NCBI RefSeq assembly: GCF_000304315.1
Contig: NC_018485.1
Coordinates: forward strand, 2,202,501-2,266,500
Source of the DNA: Methylocystis sp. SC2
GTDB lineage: Bacteria; Pseudomonadota; Alphaproteobacteria; Rhizobiales; Beijerinckiaceae
Direction: 5' to 3'
Length of the DNA: 64,000 bases
This document shows, piece by piece, positions 1-9,280 of this stretch. Made by a program: the position numbers and the translations under genes. Position 1 is the stretch's first letter. Each line of letters begins with the position of its first letter. The notes beneath the pieces were generated by a model. The model was given only the letters and a program-made list of their open reading frames with translations, was not told where the DNA came from and made no database searches.

Positions 1-211
1 TCAGAACCGGATCCCACAGAAAGGCCGAGACGCTCTCGACGCTCGACTGCAGCGACTGATAGAGGCCGGGAAACACCGTGGACGCGCCCCTGTTGATGCT
101 CGTCACCATGACGCGGCCGGCGGCGATCGAGCGCGTGCCGTCGACGATGAGGGCGATGAAGCCGCCGGCGAGCAAGAGAAGGCCGATCAGTCGGATGAGG
201 AGTCGCAGCAT
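1..211 (-). CDS. Small membrane protein, N-terminal part, cut by the window edge
   Basis: Reads leftward from an ATG at 209-211 and is still open at base 1, giving 70 visible residues. It begins [18 protein letters not shown], one hydrophobic helix at about residues 5-25, followed by DGTRSIAAG and a soluble stretch ending FLWDPVL at the edge. From memory, short uncharacterised Hyphomicrobiales proteins with this pattern run to about 90-100 residues and have a second hydrophobic segment at the C-terminus, which would lie outside the window. No function can be assigned. The start is the only ATG preceding the helix in this frame. Confidence 0.6.
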   Translation of the reverse strand, partial: MLRLLIRLIGLLLLAGGFIALIVDGTRSIAAGRVMVTSINRGASTVFPGLYQSLQSSVESVSAFLWDPVL

Positions 212-339
212 GGTCTCTTCGTGCGAACGTAGATGTTGCGATGGGTTCGAAAAAGCGTGGGGAGAATAGGCGCCGCGGGCGCGTCTGTCCATGCTTGGCG
301 TTGCGTTCCGGTCGCGCGTGAATATAGTGCGCGCTTCGC

Positions 340-429
340 GGAGGGGTGGCCGAGTGGTTGAAGGCGCACGCCTGGAAAGTGTGTATGCGGGAAACCGTAT
401 CGCGGGTTCGAATCCCGCCCCCTCCGCCA
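340..429 (+). tRNA. tRNA-Ser (anticodon GGA)
   Basis: A 90-nt class II tRNA. The acceptor stem GGAGGGG (340-346) pairs with CCCCTCC (419-425), followed by discriminator G and an encoded CCA (427-429). The anticodon arm CACGC / GTGTG encloses loop CTGGAAA with anticodon GGA at 374-376. A long variable arm and the TTCGAATC T-loop (about 408-415) complete the serine-type fold. It decodes UCC and UCU. Confidence 0.97.
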
Positions 430-443
430 CGTCGGAACTGTCC

Positions 444-489
444 GGACCGAGGACATAGGCGACAGTCCGTTCCTAAGACATGGGTGACA
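444..489. repeat. Pair of imperfect 21-bp repeats, possible insertion-sequence end remnant
   Basis: Two imperfect 21-bp units in the same orientation (444-464 and 469-489), separated by 4 bp, share the pattern GACAT-GG-GACA. They lie 15 bp after the tRNA-Ser CCA. The pattern resembles terminal sequences I associate with IS481-type elements, and TGTCCGG-like words recur near 440 and 591-597. No transposase remains: the region 430-605 has no convincing coding sequence. The repeat itself is visible; its origin is inferred. Confidence 0.35.
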
Positions 490-605
490 ACCTCGGGCCG
501 AACGGGTTGTCCGCATCGCAAGAAGCGTCTCGCCAACGCCGCCGATGAAGGCGAGATCCGATTGGCGAAGTGACGCGTCGCGCGCATCGACATTTGTCCC
601 GGACA

Positions 606-1361
606 TCAGTTCAGCTCCATTTTCTCGAAATAATGGATCGCGCCGCTGTCGAGCAGGCGCTTGAATGGCGCGCCGACATTCTCTTCAGGATGAGCTTTCG
701 CGGCGCGAAGGGCGGCGTCGGCGACGCTTCGACCTTGCGCCAATCCGTGCAGCAAGAGGAATTCGACGCGATCAATCACCATCGCCTCGACGGCGCCAAA
801 CGGCCGCGTCAGCAAGATTCCGCTGGCGCCGCGCGGCGGCGAAGCGACGTCTTCGATCGCGTTTTGCCGGAGCGCCAACCAGGCGATTGGCGCGGGCGTC
901 GCGAACCAGCGAAAGCGCGTCGCGGAATGCAGAACCGCCTTCGCCTGAGCCCATTCGACGTCGGCGATCTGAGAGACCGTTAGTCCCGCCGCGTCGGGCG
1001 GATCATGCGCCAGATGCGATTCGATTTGCATCCGGTCGATGCGGGCGATGTCCGTTAGACACGGAAAACGAGCGGAGCGCGTCCGCAAATCGCCATGCGC
1101 CGCAAATCTGTCGTCATAGGAAGCCAGCACCGGATTTGTCGGCGGATTCGAGCGGAAGAAGTCCAGCGCCAGCATGCGAAAGCCGAACTCTCCGAGAATC
1201 TTGCGCACGGTGGGATAGGCGCCGGCAAGCGCCTCGATCGCCGCCATCGCCGAATTGTTGCGGTAGACGGCGAATCCGGGCCAGCGATCGAATTCACTTT
1301 CTCCACCGGACAGGATCGCGGCGGCGAAATCGCGCTGGAACGTTGCAAGATCAGCATGCAT
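606..1361 (-). CDS. bufC: DUF2063 protein, BufC-type partner of an MNIO enzyme
   Basis: 251 residues from ATG 1359-1361, overlapping the end of bufB by 11 bp, which implies translational coupling. The N-terminus ([14 protein letters not shown], then FAVYRNN) matches the DUF2063 putative DNA-binding family. In DUF692 clusters this partner is thought to bring the precursor peptide to the enzyme rather than bind DNA. The C-terminal half is a winged-helix-like tail ([19 protein letters not shown]). Known family: BufC/MbnC-like partners of multinuclear iron oxygenases. Inferred role: recognising BufA for oxidation of its cysteines. The reading frame is open for 57 codons upstream, but the internal ATG fits the family start and the operon spacing. 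Confidence 0.85.
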   Translation of the reverse strand: MHADLATFQRDFAAAILSGGESEFDRWPGFAVYRNNSAMAAIEALAGAYPTVRKILGEFGFRMLALDFFRSNPPTNPVLASYDDRFAAHGDLRTRSARFPCLTDIARIDRMQIESHLAHDPPDAAGLTVSQIADVEWAQAKAVLHSATRFRWFATPAPIAWLALRQNAIEDVASPPRGASGILLTRPFGAVEAMVIDRVEFLLLHGLAQGRSVADAALRAAKAHPEENVGAPFKRLLDSGAIHYFEKMELN

Positions 1362-2190
1362 GGGCGAACTCCCCGCGATCGGCGAGATAAGCCGCGGCGC
1401 GATCGCGCTCCGCGAGCAGGTTGGAAAACGGCGGAACGTCGCCGTCGCGTTCGAGTAGAACGGGAACTTCGCCGACCCGGGAAAGCAGCGCGCCGAGAAG
1501 GCGCCAGACGGGTTCCGCGACAGGCGCGTCATGGCTATCGATCAGCAGGGCGCCGCCGTGGACGGCGTCGGGGCGATGGCCGGCGATATGGATTTCTTCG
1601 ATATCGCGCGCCGGCAGCGCGTCGATATAGCGCCGCGGCGAGTAGCCGAGATTGTTGGCGCTCACCCAGACATTATTCACATCGACAAGCAGTCCGCAGC
1701 CGGTTCGACGAACCAGTTCACGAAGAAACGCCGGTTCATCCCAGTCGTGATCCGGGAGCGGCATATAGTGGGAGGGGTTCTCGATCAGAATCCGTCGCCG
1801 CAGCGCCTCCTGCGTCTGATCGATATTGCGGGCGAGGCATTGAAGCGCCTCATTGCTCCGCGGGGCCGGCAGCAGATCGGGCAGACAGGTTTCGCCGACG
1901 CGCGACCATGCGAGATGCTCGGATACGAGAAGCGGTTCGACCCGTTCGACGAGATCGCGCAAGCGCGCCAGATGTTCCGGATTGATCTTCTCCGCCCCCG
2001 CGAGCGACAGTCCGACGCCATGCAGGGACAAGGGTCGTTCGGCGCGGAGCGCCTCCAGCATGGCGATCCGCGGACCGCCCGCGACCATGTAATTCTCGGC
2101 GTGAACCTCGAACCACAGGCCGGCCGCCGGACAGGCAACCGCCTCTTCGAAATGAATGGGCTTGAAGCCTATGCCGGCGGTCGGACGCAT
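1351..2190 (-). CDS. bufB: DUF692 multinuclear iron oxidase, BufB type
   Basis: 279 residues if translation starts at ATG 2188-2190 ([16 protein letters not shown]). DUF692 (MNIO) TIM-barrel proteins such as MbnB and BufB bind two or three irons and modify cysteines of a precursor peptide. Expected ligand-type residues are present in order: HAEN at 30-33, H57 (SLHGVG), SEH at 90-92, EN at 137-138 (LIENPSHY), D170 and N173 (VDVNN), H201 and H205 (EIHIAGH), D218 and H220 (LIDSHD). bufC overlaps its 3-prime end. The reading frame is continuous upstream into bufA with no stop codon, which is abnormal and is treated as a finding. Role by family: post-translational oxidation of BufA in copper buffering. 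Confidence 0.88.
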   Translation of the reverse strand: MRPTAGIGFKPIHFEEAVACPAAGLWFEVHAENYMVAGGPRIAMLEALRAERPLSLHGVGLSLAGAEKINPEHLARLRDLVERVEPLLVSEHLAWSRVGETCLPDLLPAPRSNEALQCLARNIDQTQEALRRRILIENPSHYMPLPDHDWDEPAFLRELVRRTGCGLLVDVNNVWVSANNLGYSPRRYIDALPARDIEEIHIAGHRPDAVHGGALLIDSHDAPVAEPVWRLLGALLSRVGEVPVLLERDGDVPPFSNLLAERDRAAAYLADRGEFAHAC

Positions 2191-2466
2191 GACGATCAGC
2201 CCTTTTGCGGCGTGAGCGAACCCATCCTTCGGCGTCTTGATCGAGACGCAGGCGCCGGCGTCGACATATTTCCAGGCGTCGCCCTGATAGTTCGCCTTGG
2301 ACGTGCCGGCGCAGCTCGTGCCGGGGCCGGCGGCGCAGTCATTCTTGCCGGCGAGCGCGACGCCGTAGCACTTCTCCTTGCCGGCCTGCGGCGCGACCGG
2401 TCCCGCCTGCGCGGCGGCGGTCAAAGCGGCGAGGACGCCGGCGGCGATAGCAGCGGTGTTGTTCAT
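2191..2466 (-). CDS. bufA: DUF2282 bufferin precursor (BufA), in frame with bufB
   Basis: ATG at 2464-2466 follows a good GAGGAG site. Residues 1-21 are a hydrophobic signal peptide (cleavage near AQAG). The mature part carries four cysteines (C33, C44, C52, C73) in the DUF2282 pattern [24 protein letters not shown]. In bufferins such cysteines are converted to copper-binding heterocycles (family knowledge). A normal BufA stops at about this length, but here the frame runs through KGLIV directly into the bufB start. Removing one A from the AAAA run at about 2210-2213 would restore a TGA giving the end HAAKG, with bufB beginning 5 bp later. So this is either a one-base insertion (real or a sequencing error) or a genuine fusion. 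Confidence 0.8.
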
Positions 2467-2579
2467 CGTTTTGCTCCTCTTGATGCGCCGTCGCGGCGCA
2501 CATCGACTTTCGCCGCTAATGAGAGATAAATCCGCTGCCAAAAATGCATGACTTCGATGCATGCCGCGCAGCCGACGCG

Positions 2580-3782
2580 TCACGCGGACGCATTCTCGAC
2601 GAGTCCAGCCGCGAGCAGAGACGCCAACGCAAGCGAGATCGCGACGCCGGAGGCGGCGCCGCTCCAGCCAAACTTCTCGTAGAGCGCGCCGATCGCCGCC
2701 GCGCCGGCGAGGCCGCCCGAATAATAGGCCGAGAGATAAAGGCCGCTTGCAGCGGCGCGCTCGAATTTCGCGGCTCTCCCAACGAAGCTCGTGACAACGG
2801 CCTGCGCGACGAACGCGCCCGACGAAAAGAGCGCCATGCCAAGAAGAATTACCGGTATGTTGGCCGCCAGCGACAAGAACGCGCCGATGACCGCGGATAA
2901 AAGCGCGAACGCCGCCGCCGTCGCCGTCCCTAGGCGCGCGCTCAAAGGACCGGCCAACGGCGTCGTCGCGAGCGAAGGCGCAAAGCACAGGAACGCCAGG
3001 CCGGCCGCTTTCATCGATAGTTCGCCCGCAGGCGCGGCGAGCGCGAACCCGACATAGCTGAACAAGCCGACAAAGCCGAAGAGGATCAGAAAACCCACGG
3101 CGTAAGCTCGTCTCAAGGCCGGGTTGCGGAGGTGCCGCGCGAACACCGCCACAAGCTCCCGCGCCTCCACGCGGAGCGGCAGCGGCGCGACGTGAGTCAG
3201 CGTCACGAATGCGAGCAGCGCGCCGGAAAGATTGAGCGCTGTGAGCGCAAGGAATGCGGCGGGGGCGCCAAATTCCTCGGCGACATTCGAGGCGATCAGC
3301 CTGCCGAGCAGATTGGCGAGAACGCTTCCGGTGACATAGGCCGCGAGCGCGCGCGGCATGTCGTGCTTGCTGCATCTTTCGGCGAAATGCGCCAGGGTCA
3401 GCGTAAAGGCGCTCGCCATGAACACGCCTTGAAGCACCCGAAGCAAGGTGAATGACAGTAACGTCGGCGCAATCGCGAGCAACGCCGTCGGCGCCGCAAG
3501 AAGCGCGAGACTGACCCAGATTCCGGCGCGACGCGACAATCCGCGCACGGCCCCGGCGGCGATCGGGCCCGCGACCGCCATGCCCAGCGTGCTTGCATTG
3601 ACAGCGAGGCCTATTTGGGTCGGGCCCACACGATACAGATGCATGAGTTGCGGAAGAATCGCCTGGGCGGCGAAGAGATCAACGAGCGTCAGAAAGCCGA
3701 TGGAGCCGATGGCGAGGGAACGCACGCCAGGACTCGCTTGCAGCTCCGACGGCGGCGAAGGTTTTTGGGCAGGCTGATGCAT
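2580..3782 (-). CDS. Major facilitator superfamily transporter, YnfM-like
   Basis: 400 residues from ATG 3780-3782, preceded by GGAG six bases upstream; a further in-frame start exists at 3848. About twelve hydrophobic segments (for example [58 protein letters not shown]). The [19 protein letters not shown] stretch and the [13 protein letters not shown] linker are typical of the YnfM/arabinose-efflux MFS group. It probably exports a small molecule; substrate unknown. It sits 113 bp upstream of bufA on the same strand, so co-transcription with the copper cluster is possible but unproven. Confidence 0.85.
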   Translation of the reverse strand: MHQPAQKPSPPSELQASPGVRSLAIGSIGFLTLVDLFAAQAILPQLMHLYRVGPTQIGLAVNASTLGMAVAGPIAAGAVRGLSRRAGIWVSLALLAAPTALLAIAPTLLSFTLLRVLQGVFMASAFTLTLAHFAERCSKHDMPRALAAYVTGSVLANLLGRLIASNVAEEFGAPAAFLALTALNLSGALLAFVTLTHVAPLPLRVEARELVAVFARHLRNPALRRAYAVGFLILFGFVGLFSYVGFALAAPAGELSMKAAGLAFLCFAPSLATTPLAGPLSARLGTATAAAFALLSAVIGAFLSLAANIPVILLGMALFSSGAFVAQAVVTSFVGRAAKFERAAASGLYLSAYYSGGLAGAAAIGALYEKFGWSGAASGVAISLALASLLAAGLVENASA

Positions 3783-3878
3783 CAGGCTCTCCGGATAGAA
3801 AAACGCCACGCGCGCGATGGAACGCATGCGTAGCGCCCTGCTCGGCACTGTCGATCGATCGAGTCCGGCCCGAGCGAT

Positions 3879-4337
3879 CTACTCGCGTCCCTTCACATCC
3901 GCGGAGAGCAACTCCACGACCGTCTTGCCGCGATTGACCCAGTAATGCGTGACTTCCGCGGTTTCGTTCACCGTTTCGCCGGCGCGATGAACGATCGGCA
4001 TGCGGCAATTGCTGGCGTATTCGAGAATCTCGCCCTTGAGCGTGATGATGATCGCCGGCCGGCCATTGTGGCTGTGGAACGGGACCACGCCGCCGGGCTG
4101 AATAACGAGTCTGCGCAGACGAAGGTCGCGCCCGTTCACCCCGAGCTCCTGGCCGAGGTCGATCGAACCGATCACCTTATCGCTCACGCCCTTCGGCGCG
4201 GTCGGATGATCCGCGAGCGCATTGGCGCCCTCCTGTCCGGAAGGACACTGGCCGGCTTGGGAAGGCGCGGCGGACATGCTCGCAAGAGCGCAGCCCGCCA
4301 TAGCGCCGACGATCAAGAATTTTTTGAAAGTGGTCAT
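3879..4337 (-). CDS. Secreted small cupin-domain protein
   Basis: 152 residues. The start has a strong GAGGAG site 7 bp upstream. An N-terminal signal peptide ends near PSQAG (residues 1-29). The rest is one cupin fold: motif 1 appears as PGGVVPFHSHNGRPAIIITLKGE, with His-X-His as likely metal ligands, and motif 2 as HRAGETVNETAEVTHYWVN. Single-domain exported cupins are common and functionally diverse (metal-dependent dioxygenases, sugar binding). No substrate can be deduced. It is separated from the MFS gene by about 96 bp and lies on the same strand, so they may share an operon. Confidence 0.8.
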   Translation of the reverse strand: MTTFKKFLIVGAMAGCALASMSAAPSQAGQCPSGQEGANALADHPTAPKGVSDKVIGSIDLGQELGVNGRDLRLRRLVIQPGGVVPFHSHNGRPAIIITLKGEILEYASNCRMPIVHRAGETVNETAEVTHYWVNRGKTVVELLSADVKGRE

Positions 4338-4592
4338 TTCATTCTCCTCGGGTCTGGAAGACGATCGGTATCGCGCCTTCGATGTTCATCAACACGAGGG
4401 GAAGTTATCCGCGGGGAGCGTGCGCAACCATTCGAATGTCCGCATCAAGTCGATGCAAAAAGCGCATGGCGAAGCGAGCGCGCATAACCATCGGCTATCG
4501 AGATTAAAACGAGACGGCATTTCAAAACATCTCGGCCGCGGCGCATGGTTCGGCCATCGCCGCCATGCGGCGTAAGAGATGGAGCCGAAATA

Positions 4593-5414
4593 ATGGACAT
4601 GCAGGTTCTCGAAAACCCTCGCACGTCGGGACATCTGTCCGGCCGCATCGCGGTCGTCACGGGCTCGACATCGGGAATTGGGCTCAGCGTCGCGCGCGCG
4701 CTCGCACGCGCCGGGGCCGATATCGTGATCAATGGACTCGGCGATCGACGGGACATCGATCGCACTTGCGAGGAGCTCGCCGATGAAAGCGGCGTGAAAG
4801 TCATTTTTGACGACGCGAATCTCGTGGATCCGGTCGAAGCGCGCAATCTGATCGTCCGCTCGGTGTGGAAATTCGGCAAGGTCGACATTCTCGTCAACAA
4901 TGCCGGCGTCCAGCATGTGAATCCGATCGAGAATTTTCCCGACGATAAGTGGGATACGATCATCGCGCTCAATCTTTCCGCCGCCTTCCACACGATCAAG
5001 GCGTCATTCGGCGGGATGAAGGCGAACAATTTCGGCCGCATCGTCAATGTCGCCTCGGCGCATGGTCTCGTCGCCTCGCCTTTCAAGAGCGCCTATGTCG
5101 CCGCGAAGCACGGCGTCGTCGGACTGACTAAGGCGGTGGCGCTGGAAGGCGCGGAATTTGGGGTCACCTGCAACGCCATCTGCCCCGGCTATGTCTGGAC
5201 GCCGCTCGTCGAAAATCAGATCGACAGCACCGCGATGGCGCGCGGCCTGACGCGCGAAGAAGTCATACGCGATGTGTTGCTGGCGGCGCAGCCCACCAAG
5301 CGCTTCGCCGAAACGGAAGAGATCGCGGCGCTTGCCGTGTTTCTCGCGAGCGACTCAGGCAAATCGATCACCGGAGCCGCATTGCCGATCGACGGCGGAT
5401 GGACCGCGCATTGA
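4593..5414 (+). CDS. bdhA: 3-hydroxybutyrate dehydrogenase (SDR family)
   Basis: 273 residues from ATG 4593 (MDMQVLENP), preceded by a GGAG-like site. Short-chain dehydrogenase: TGSTSGIG NAD-binding glycine motif, NNAGVQH, catalytic Ser in NVASAHG, YVAAK, and the C-terminus GAALPIDGGWTAH characteristic of D-beta-hydroxybutyrate dehydrogenase (EC 1.1.1.30). Interconverts (R)-3-hydroxybutyrate and acetoacetate in polyhydroxybutyrate breakdown. The patatin gene follows after 32 bp, a pairing frequently seen in PHB-making Rhizobiales. An in-frame upstream extension (from 4545) has no ribosome site. Confidence 0.92.
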   Translation: MDMQVLENPRTSGHLSGRIAVVTGSTSGIGLSVARALARAGADIVINGLGDRRDIDRTCEELADESGVKVIFDDANLVDPVEARNLIVRSVWKFGKVDILVNNAGVQHVNPIENFPDDKWDTIIALNLSAAFHTIKASFGGMKANNFGRIVNVASAHGLVASPFKSAYVAAKHGVVGLTKAVALEGAEFGVTCNAICPGYVWTPLVENQIDSTAMARGLTREEVIRDVLLAAQPTKRFAETEEIAALAVFLASDSGKSITGAALPIDGGWTAH

Positions 5415-5446
5415 AGCAATGCGCAACAATTTTAATGAGGAACGCC

Positions 5447-6583
5447 ATGACAAATCTTGCATCCGAAATCAAGGAATTCGGGCAGCTTGTGCTCGTCCTG
5501 CAAGGCGGCGGCGCGCTTGGCGCCTATCAGGCGGGCGTTTACCAAGCCTTTCATGAAGCCGGGCTGGAACCCGACTGGGTGATCGGCACCTCGATCGGCG
5601 CGATCAATGCGTCGATTATCACCGGCAATGCGCCGGAAGCGCGCATGGAGAAACTGCGCGAGTTCTGGAAACGCGTGGAACATGCGCATTTTCTTCACGC
5701 GCCCTCTACCGCTTTTTTCGGCGCGCTGCTTCGCAACAGCTTCGCGATAAGCGCCGGCATTCCAAGTTTCTTCCGCCCCAATCTCGCGGCTTTCGTCAGT
5801 CCGCATACGCCGCTCGGCGCCGACCAGGCGGCCTACTATTCGGTCGAGCCGTTGAAGGAGACAATGCGCGACCTCGTGGACTTCGGCCGGATCAACGCCG
5901 GCCCGACGCGCCTGACGGTCGGCGCCTGCGACGTGCAAACCAGCGAAATGCGCTATTTCGACAGTCGCGAGGAACGCCTGACATTCAATCACATATTGGC
6001 TTCCGGCGCGTTGCCCCCGGCTTTTCCGGCCGTCCGCATCGATGGCAGACTTTACTGGGACGGCGGCATCCTCTCCAACACGCCCGTCGAAGCGGTGTTC
6101 GACGACGCGCGCCGAAGAAGCGGAATCGTCTTTGTCGTGCATCTATGGAACCCGCATGGCGCCGAGCCGCGCACCATTTGGGAGGTCATGAACCGGCAAA
6201 AGGACCTACAATATTCCAGCCGCGCGGGGACCCACATAAAGCGGCAGCGACAGCTTCACTATCTGAGGCATGTCATCGCGGAATTATCGCGCAAATTGCC
6301 CGCGGACATACGCCAGGATCCGGAGGTCGAACGACTCGCCCAATACGGGTGCCTGACCAGGATGCATGTTGTGCGCCTCCTCGCGCCCCAGCTTGATAAT
6401 GAAGACCACACGAAGGACATCGACTTCAGCGCCCACGGCATCAGAAGCCGTTGGGAGGCTGGCTATCGCCACATGCGGGCGACGCTGGAAAGGCCGCCCT
6501 GGCGAGAGACTTTCGATCCGGTCGAAGGGTTCATTCTTCACGAAACGCGCGGCGACGGCGCCTCGCTGCCGCCAGGCAATTGA
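5447..6583 (+). CDS. Patatin-like phospholipase with DUF3734 C-terminus
   Basis: 378 residues from ATG 5447, with TGAGGAA upstream. The patatin domain shows the oxyanion hole GGGALGAYQ, the nucleophile motif GTSIGA (GxSxG) and the catalytic Asp in WDGGILSNTP. The C-terminal third (MNRQKDLQYSSRAGTHIKRQ onward) is the DUF3734 region found with these bacterial patatins. Acts as a serine acyl hydrolase, presumably on lipid or polyester. Being next to bdhA, it may act in the PHB cycle (inference). No signal peptide, so cytoplasmic or granule-associated. Confidence 0.88.
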   Translation: MTNLASEIKEFGQLVLVLQGGGALGAYQAGVYQAFHEAGLEPDWVIGTSIGAINASIITGNAPEARMEKLREFWKRVEHAHFLHAPSTAFFGALLRNSFAISAGIPSFFRPNLAAFVSPHTPLGADQAAYYSVEPLKETMRDLVDFGRINAGPTRLTVGACDVQTSEMRYFDSREERLTFNHILASGALPPAFPAVRIDGRLYWDGGILSNTPVEAVFDDARRRSGIVFVVHLWNPHGAEPRTIWEVMNRQKDLQYSSRAGTHIKRQRQLHYLRHVIAELSRKLPADIRQDPEVERLAQYGCLTRMHVVRLLAPQLDNEDHTKDIDFSAHGIRSRWEAGYRHMRATLERPPWRETFDPVEGFILHETRGDGASLPPGN

Positions 6584-6614
6584 TATGGTAGGCTCGGGCG
6601 AGGAGATCGTTCGA

Positions 6615-7376
6615 ATGGAAGTTTCGCAACTTCTTGCCGCGCTCGAAGACGCCTTTCTTCGCATCGGCAGCGAGAATGCCCCTTTGGGCGACAAGCTCAA
6701 ATATATCGCCGACGAGGTTCGGCGGTTGAGTCCCGTTTTCGCCGGGGCCGTCGACAATTTCGTCAATCGGCTGGAGCAAGTCGCCGCCGGAAGCCTCGCG
6801 CCGCGGATCGGAGAGAAAATGCCCTCCTTCCTGCTGCCGGACGAGCAAGGTCGGCTCGTCAGCCTTGACGCGCTGCTGCGCGCGGGCCCGGTCGCGATCG
6901 CATTCATCCGCGGACATTGGTGCCCCTATTGTCGGTTGAACGCGGCGGGGCTGGCTCAAATCGAAGATGCGATGAAGCCGGTTCAGCTCGTGGCGATCTC
7001 GGCGGAAACGCGGAAATACACGCGCGAGATCAAACGCGAGGCGAAGGCGCGCTTTCCTTTTCTTTCCGATGTCGACAATGGTTACGCCCTGGCGCTGAAT
7101 CTCGCGATCTGGGTGCCTGACGACATGTCGTCGCTCATCGCGGCGGCCGGTTGGGATGTGCCGTGTTACCAGGGGGGATCGGCTTGGATACTGCCGGTGC
7201 CGTCCGTGTTTCTTCTGGATCGGGAGGGAGTGGTCCGGTTTCGTCACGTCGATCCCGACTATCGGCGGCGGCTCGAACCGTCGGCGCTGATCGCCGCGGC
7301 CGCCGACATGGCCTCGTCATCGGCGAAATGCGCGACTTTATCCGAGAACCATGGTCCAGTCGGCGCCGCGCAATAG
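6615..7376 (+). CDS. Peroxiredoxin-like AhpC/TSA protein
   Basis: 253 residues if started at ATG 6615, which has GAGGAG about 9 bases upstream; ATG 6585 is a possible earlier start. A short helical N-terminus precedes a thioredoxin-fold domain (MPSFLLPDEQGRLVSLDALL) with the redox motif RGHWCPYC, typical of the Prx-like group rather than classical TxxC peroxiredoxins. Predicted to reduce peroxides using a thiol partner. Its last 39 bases overlap the 3-prime end of the convergent LysR gene. The function of this subgroup is poorly defined. Confidence 0.8.
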   Translation: MEVSQLLAALEDAFLRIGSENAPLGDKLKYIADEVRRLSPVFAGAVDNFVNRLEQVAAGSLAPRIGEKMPSFLLPDEQGRLVSLDALLRAGPVAIAFIRGHWCPYCRLNAAGLAQIEDAMKPVQLVAISAETRKYTREIKREAKARFPFLSDVDNGYALALNLAIWVPDDMSSLIAAAGWDVPCYQGGSAWILPVPSVFLLDREGVVRFRHVDPDYRRRLEPSALIAAAADMASSSAKCATLSENHGPVGAAQ

Positions 7377-8231
7377 GTTAAGCAGCGCCATGGCCTCGCG
7401 CGAGCGCGGGCGTCCCGATATCATGCAGACGGAGACAGGGCGCTCGACGTCGATGCTGTGGATTCGCAGGTGACGAATGCCGCCGGTCCGCAGCGCGCTC
7501 GCAAGCGTGAGACCGACGCCAAAGCCGGCGCGCACCAGCGCCTCGAGGTCGCCGAGCGAATCCACCTCATGGACGTTGACGAGCGAAAGACCCGCCGACG
7601 TCAGACGTTCGACTTCGGCGTCGGTGGCGTCGACGCCTTTATGCAGCAGGAGCCGATACGCGCATAATTGAGTCGGCTCCAGCGCCGCGCCATTGCCGCG
7701 CGCGAGGTCGTGTTCATCGCAGGCGATGATGTCGAAATAGTCGTCGAACATGCGCCAGGAATCGAGACGGTCCGACCCCTCGCCGAATGCGCTTCCGATC
7801 GCGAGATCGACTTCCCCTTTCTCCAGCATCTGTCGGATGGCGGGCGAGCCGCCCCTCTTCAGCCTGAGCAACAGCTCGGGGAAGGCGGCATACATTTCGC
7901 TCAGCGCCGGCATCAGCAACGCGATGTCGACGGCGCTCGCGACCGCGACATTGAGGGTCGCGATCTCGCCCTTCTTCAGGGACGTCGCCAGCGCCTTCGC
8001 GGTGACGGCGCTTTCGTGGCACTGGCGGAGGAGCGGCACCATGCGCTGCCCGAGGTCGGGCAGGTGGGACAGCCGTCCCTCCCGGCGGATCAGATCGCCG
8101 CCGAGTTCATCCTCCAGCAGCTTGATGGCGCGCGTCAGCGCCGGCTGGGAGACATTGCATTGCTCCGCCGCCCTGGTGAAATTGAGGGTCTGGGCCACGG
8201 CCAGGAAATAGCGAACCTGCTGCATTTCCAT
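7338..8231 (-). CDS. LysR-family transcriptional regulator
   Basis: 297 residues from ATG 8229-8231 (MEMQQVRYFLAVAQTLNFTRAA). N-terminal winged HTH (residues 1-60: FTRAAEQCNVSQPALTRAIKLLEDELGG) and a C-terminal periplasmic-binding-like effector domain (DIALLMPALSEMYAAFPELLLRL onward). Regulates transcription by binding as a tetramer; effector unknown. It is convergent with the peroxiredoxin gene rather than divergent from it, so it is not obviously its regulator. The 175 bp upstream (8232-8406) hold nothing else recognisable. Confidence 0.9.
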   Translation of the reverse strand: MEMQQVRYFLAVAQTLNFTRAAEQCNVSQPALTRAIKLLEDELGGDLIRREGRLSHLPDLGQRMVPLLRQCHESAVTAKALATSLKKGEIATLNVAVASAVDIALLMPALSEMYAAFPELLLRLKRGGSPAIRQMLEKGEVDLAIGSAFGEGSDRLDSWRMFDDYFDIIACDEHDLARGNGAALEPTQLCAYRLLLHKGVDATDAEVERLTSAGLSLVNVHEVDSLGDLEALVRAGFGVGLTLASALRTGGIRHLRIHSIDVERPVSVCMISGRPRSREAMALLNLLRGADWTMVLG

Positions 8232-8406
8232 TGAAGGATGTCCACGTCGGCCCCGTTCGCCTGCTGGCCCGCATCGCACCAATTGATTCACGGGAGGAGC
8301 GTGACGCGCCAATGTCAAGCTTAGCACGAACCTCTCGATCAACGCATATCCGCCGCGCAGTTTCTCGACGTGAGCGCTCGGCGGACACGCAGATCAAAAA
8401 CTGCGA

Positions 8407-9225
8407 TCAGGGCGCGTCGTCGCCGGCGTCCGGCGGGCGCGGCGCGGGGGCGAGCGGGCCGCCGCGGTCGAACAGCCTGTGCCGGCGGCGCTTGAACGCC
8501 GGCGTCAGCACCAGGCCCGCGGCGATGCCGCCGACATGCGCCATCCAGGCGACCGCGCCGCCCTCGCCCATGGAGGCGTTGATGAGCTGCATCACAATCC
8601 AGGCGCCGACGAAAAGCCAGCCCGAGGCGACAAAGGAGAAGAGCGGCGCCCGCAGCCCCAGGATCGACTTCAGGCGCGTCCCCGAGAGCCAGGCGCCGAG
8701 CCAGATCGGCGCAAGCGCCAGCGAGAGCGGCGGAAAGATTCCCGCCACCGTGGCGCGCGGATGGAGCAGCAGAAAGGCCGCGCAGACCCCGGAGATCGCG
8801 CCCGACGCGCCGACGAGCGGCAAGATCGAATGCGGCGTGGCGTAGATGTAGAAGACGCCGGAGGCGACGCCGCAAGAGAGATAGAACAGAAGATAATGGA
8901 GCGACCCCATGGCGTCTTCGACATTGTCGCCGAAGACATAGAGGAACAGCATATTCGAGCCGAGGTGCATCCAAGACGAGTGAAAGAACAGCGCGGTGAC
9001 GAGCGTCAACGCCGGCGGAGGACCGACGATCCAGTCGGCGAGCTGGGCCTCGCCGAAGAGCACGCGCGGGATGATCGCGAAGCCGCGCACGACGGTCAGC
9101 GGATCGCCGAAGATCTCGCTCTGCACGACGAGGAAGATGACGACGTTGAGCGCGATCAGCGTCCAATTCACGATCGGCCGCCGCAAATAACGCAACGGCG
9201 CGTCGTCATAGATCGGCATCACCAT
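8407..9225 (-). CDS. Rhomboid-family intramembrane serine protease
   Basis: 272 residues from ATG 9223-9225, which has AAGGAG 8 bases upstream; an earlier in-frame start at 9243 lacks one. Six or seven membrane segments. Catalytic serine in GASGAISG and catalytic histidine in AWMAHVGGIAAG, plus the rhomboid L1 signature HSSWMHLGSNMLFLYVFG. Cleaves transmembrane substrates within the inner membrane. The C-terminal tail (FKRRRHRLFDRGGPLAPAPRPP) is basic and proline-rich. Substrates unknown. Confidence 0.92.
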   Translation of the reverse strand: MVMPIYDDAPLRYLRRPIVNWTLIALNVVIFLVVQSEIFGDPLTVVRGFAIIPRVLFGEAQLADWIVGPPPALTLVTALFFHSSWMHLGSNMLFLYVFGDNVEDAMGSLHYLLFYLSCGVASGVFYIYATPHSILPLVGASGAISGVCAAFLLLHPRATVAGIFPPLSLALAPIWLGAWLSGTRLKSILGLRAPLFSFVASGWLFVGAWIVMQLINASMGEGGAVAWMAHVGGIAAGLVLTPAFKRRRHRLFDRGGPLAPAPRPPDAGDDAP

Positions 9226-9280
9226 GGGCGCGCTCCTTATCAATCGCTAGCCTAACATATGGCGACGCCGACGGGCCGCG

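Noticed and set aside
187..606. 139-codon minus-strand reading frame
   Set aside because: It runs antisense through the tRNA-Ser gene; its GRDSNPR-type peptide is the usual artefact of translating a tRNA.
2204..2216. Programmed ribosomal frameshift between bufA and bufB
   Set aside because: A AAA GGG is not a full canonical slippery heptamer and no downstream pseudoknot was seen; a plain one-base insertion is simpler.
7338..8231. OxyR controlling the adjacent peroxiredoxin
   Set aside because: The genes are convergent, and the regulator was not matched to OxyR-specific cysteines; only the general LysR family is supported.
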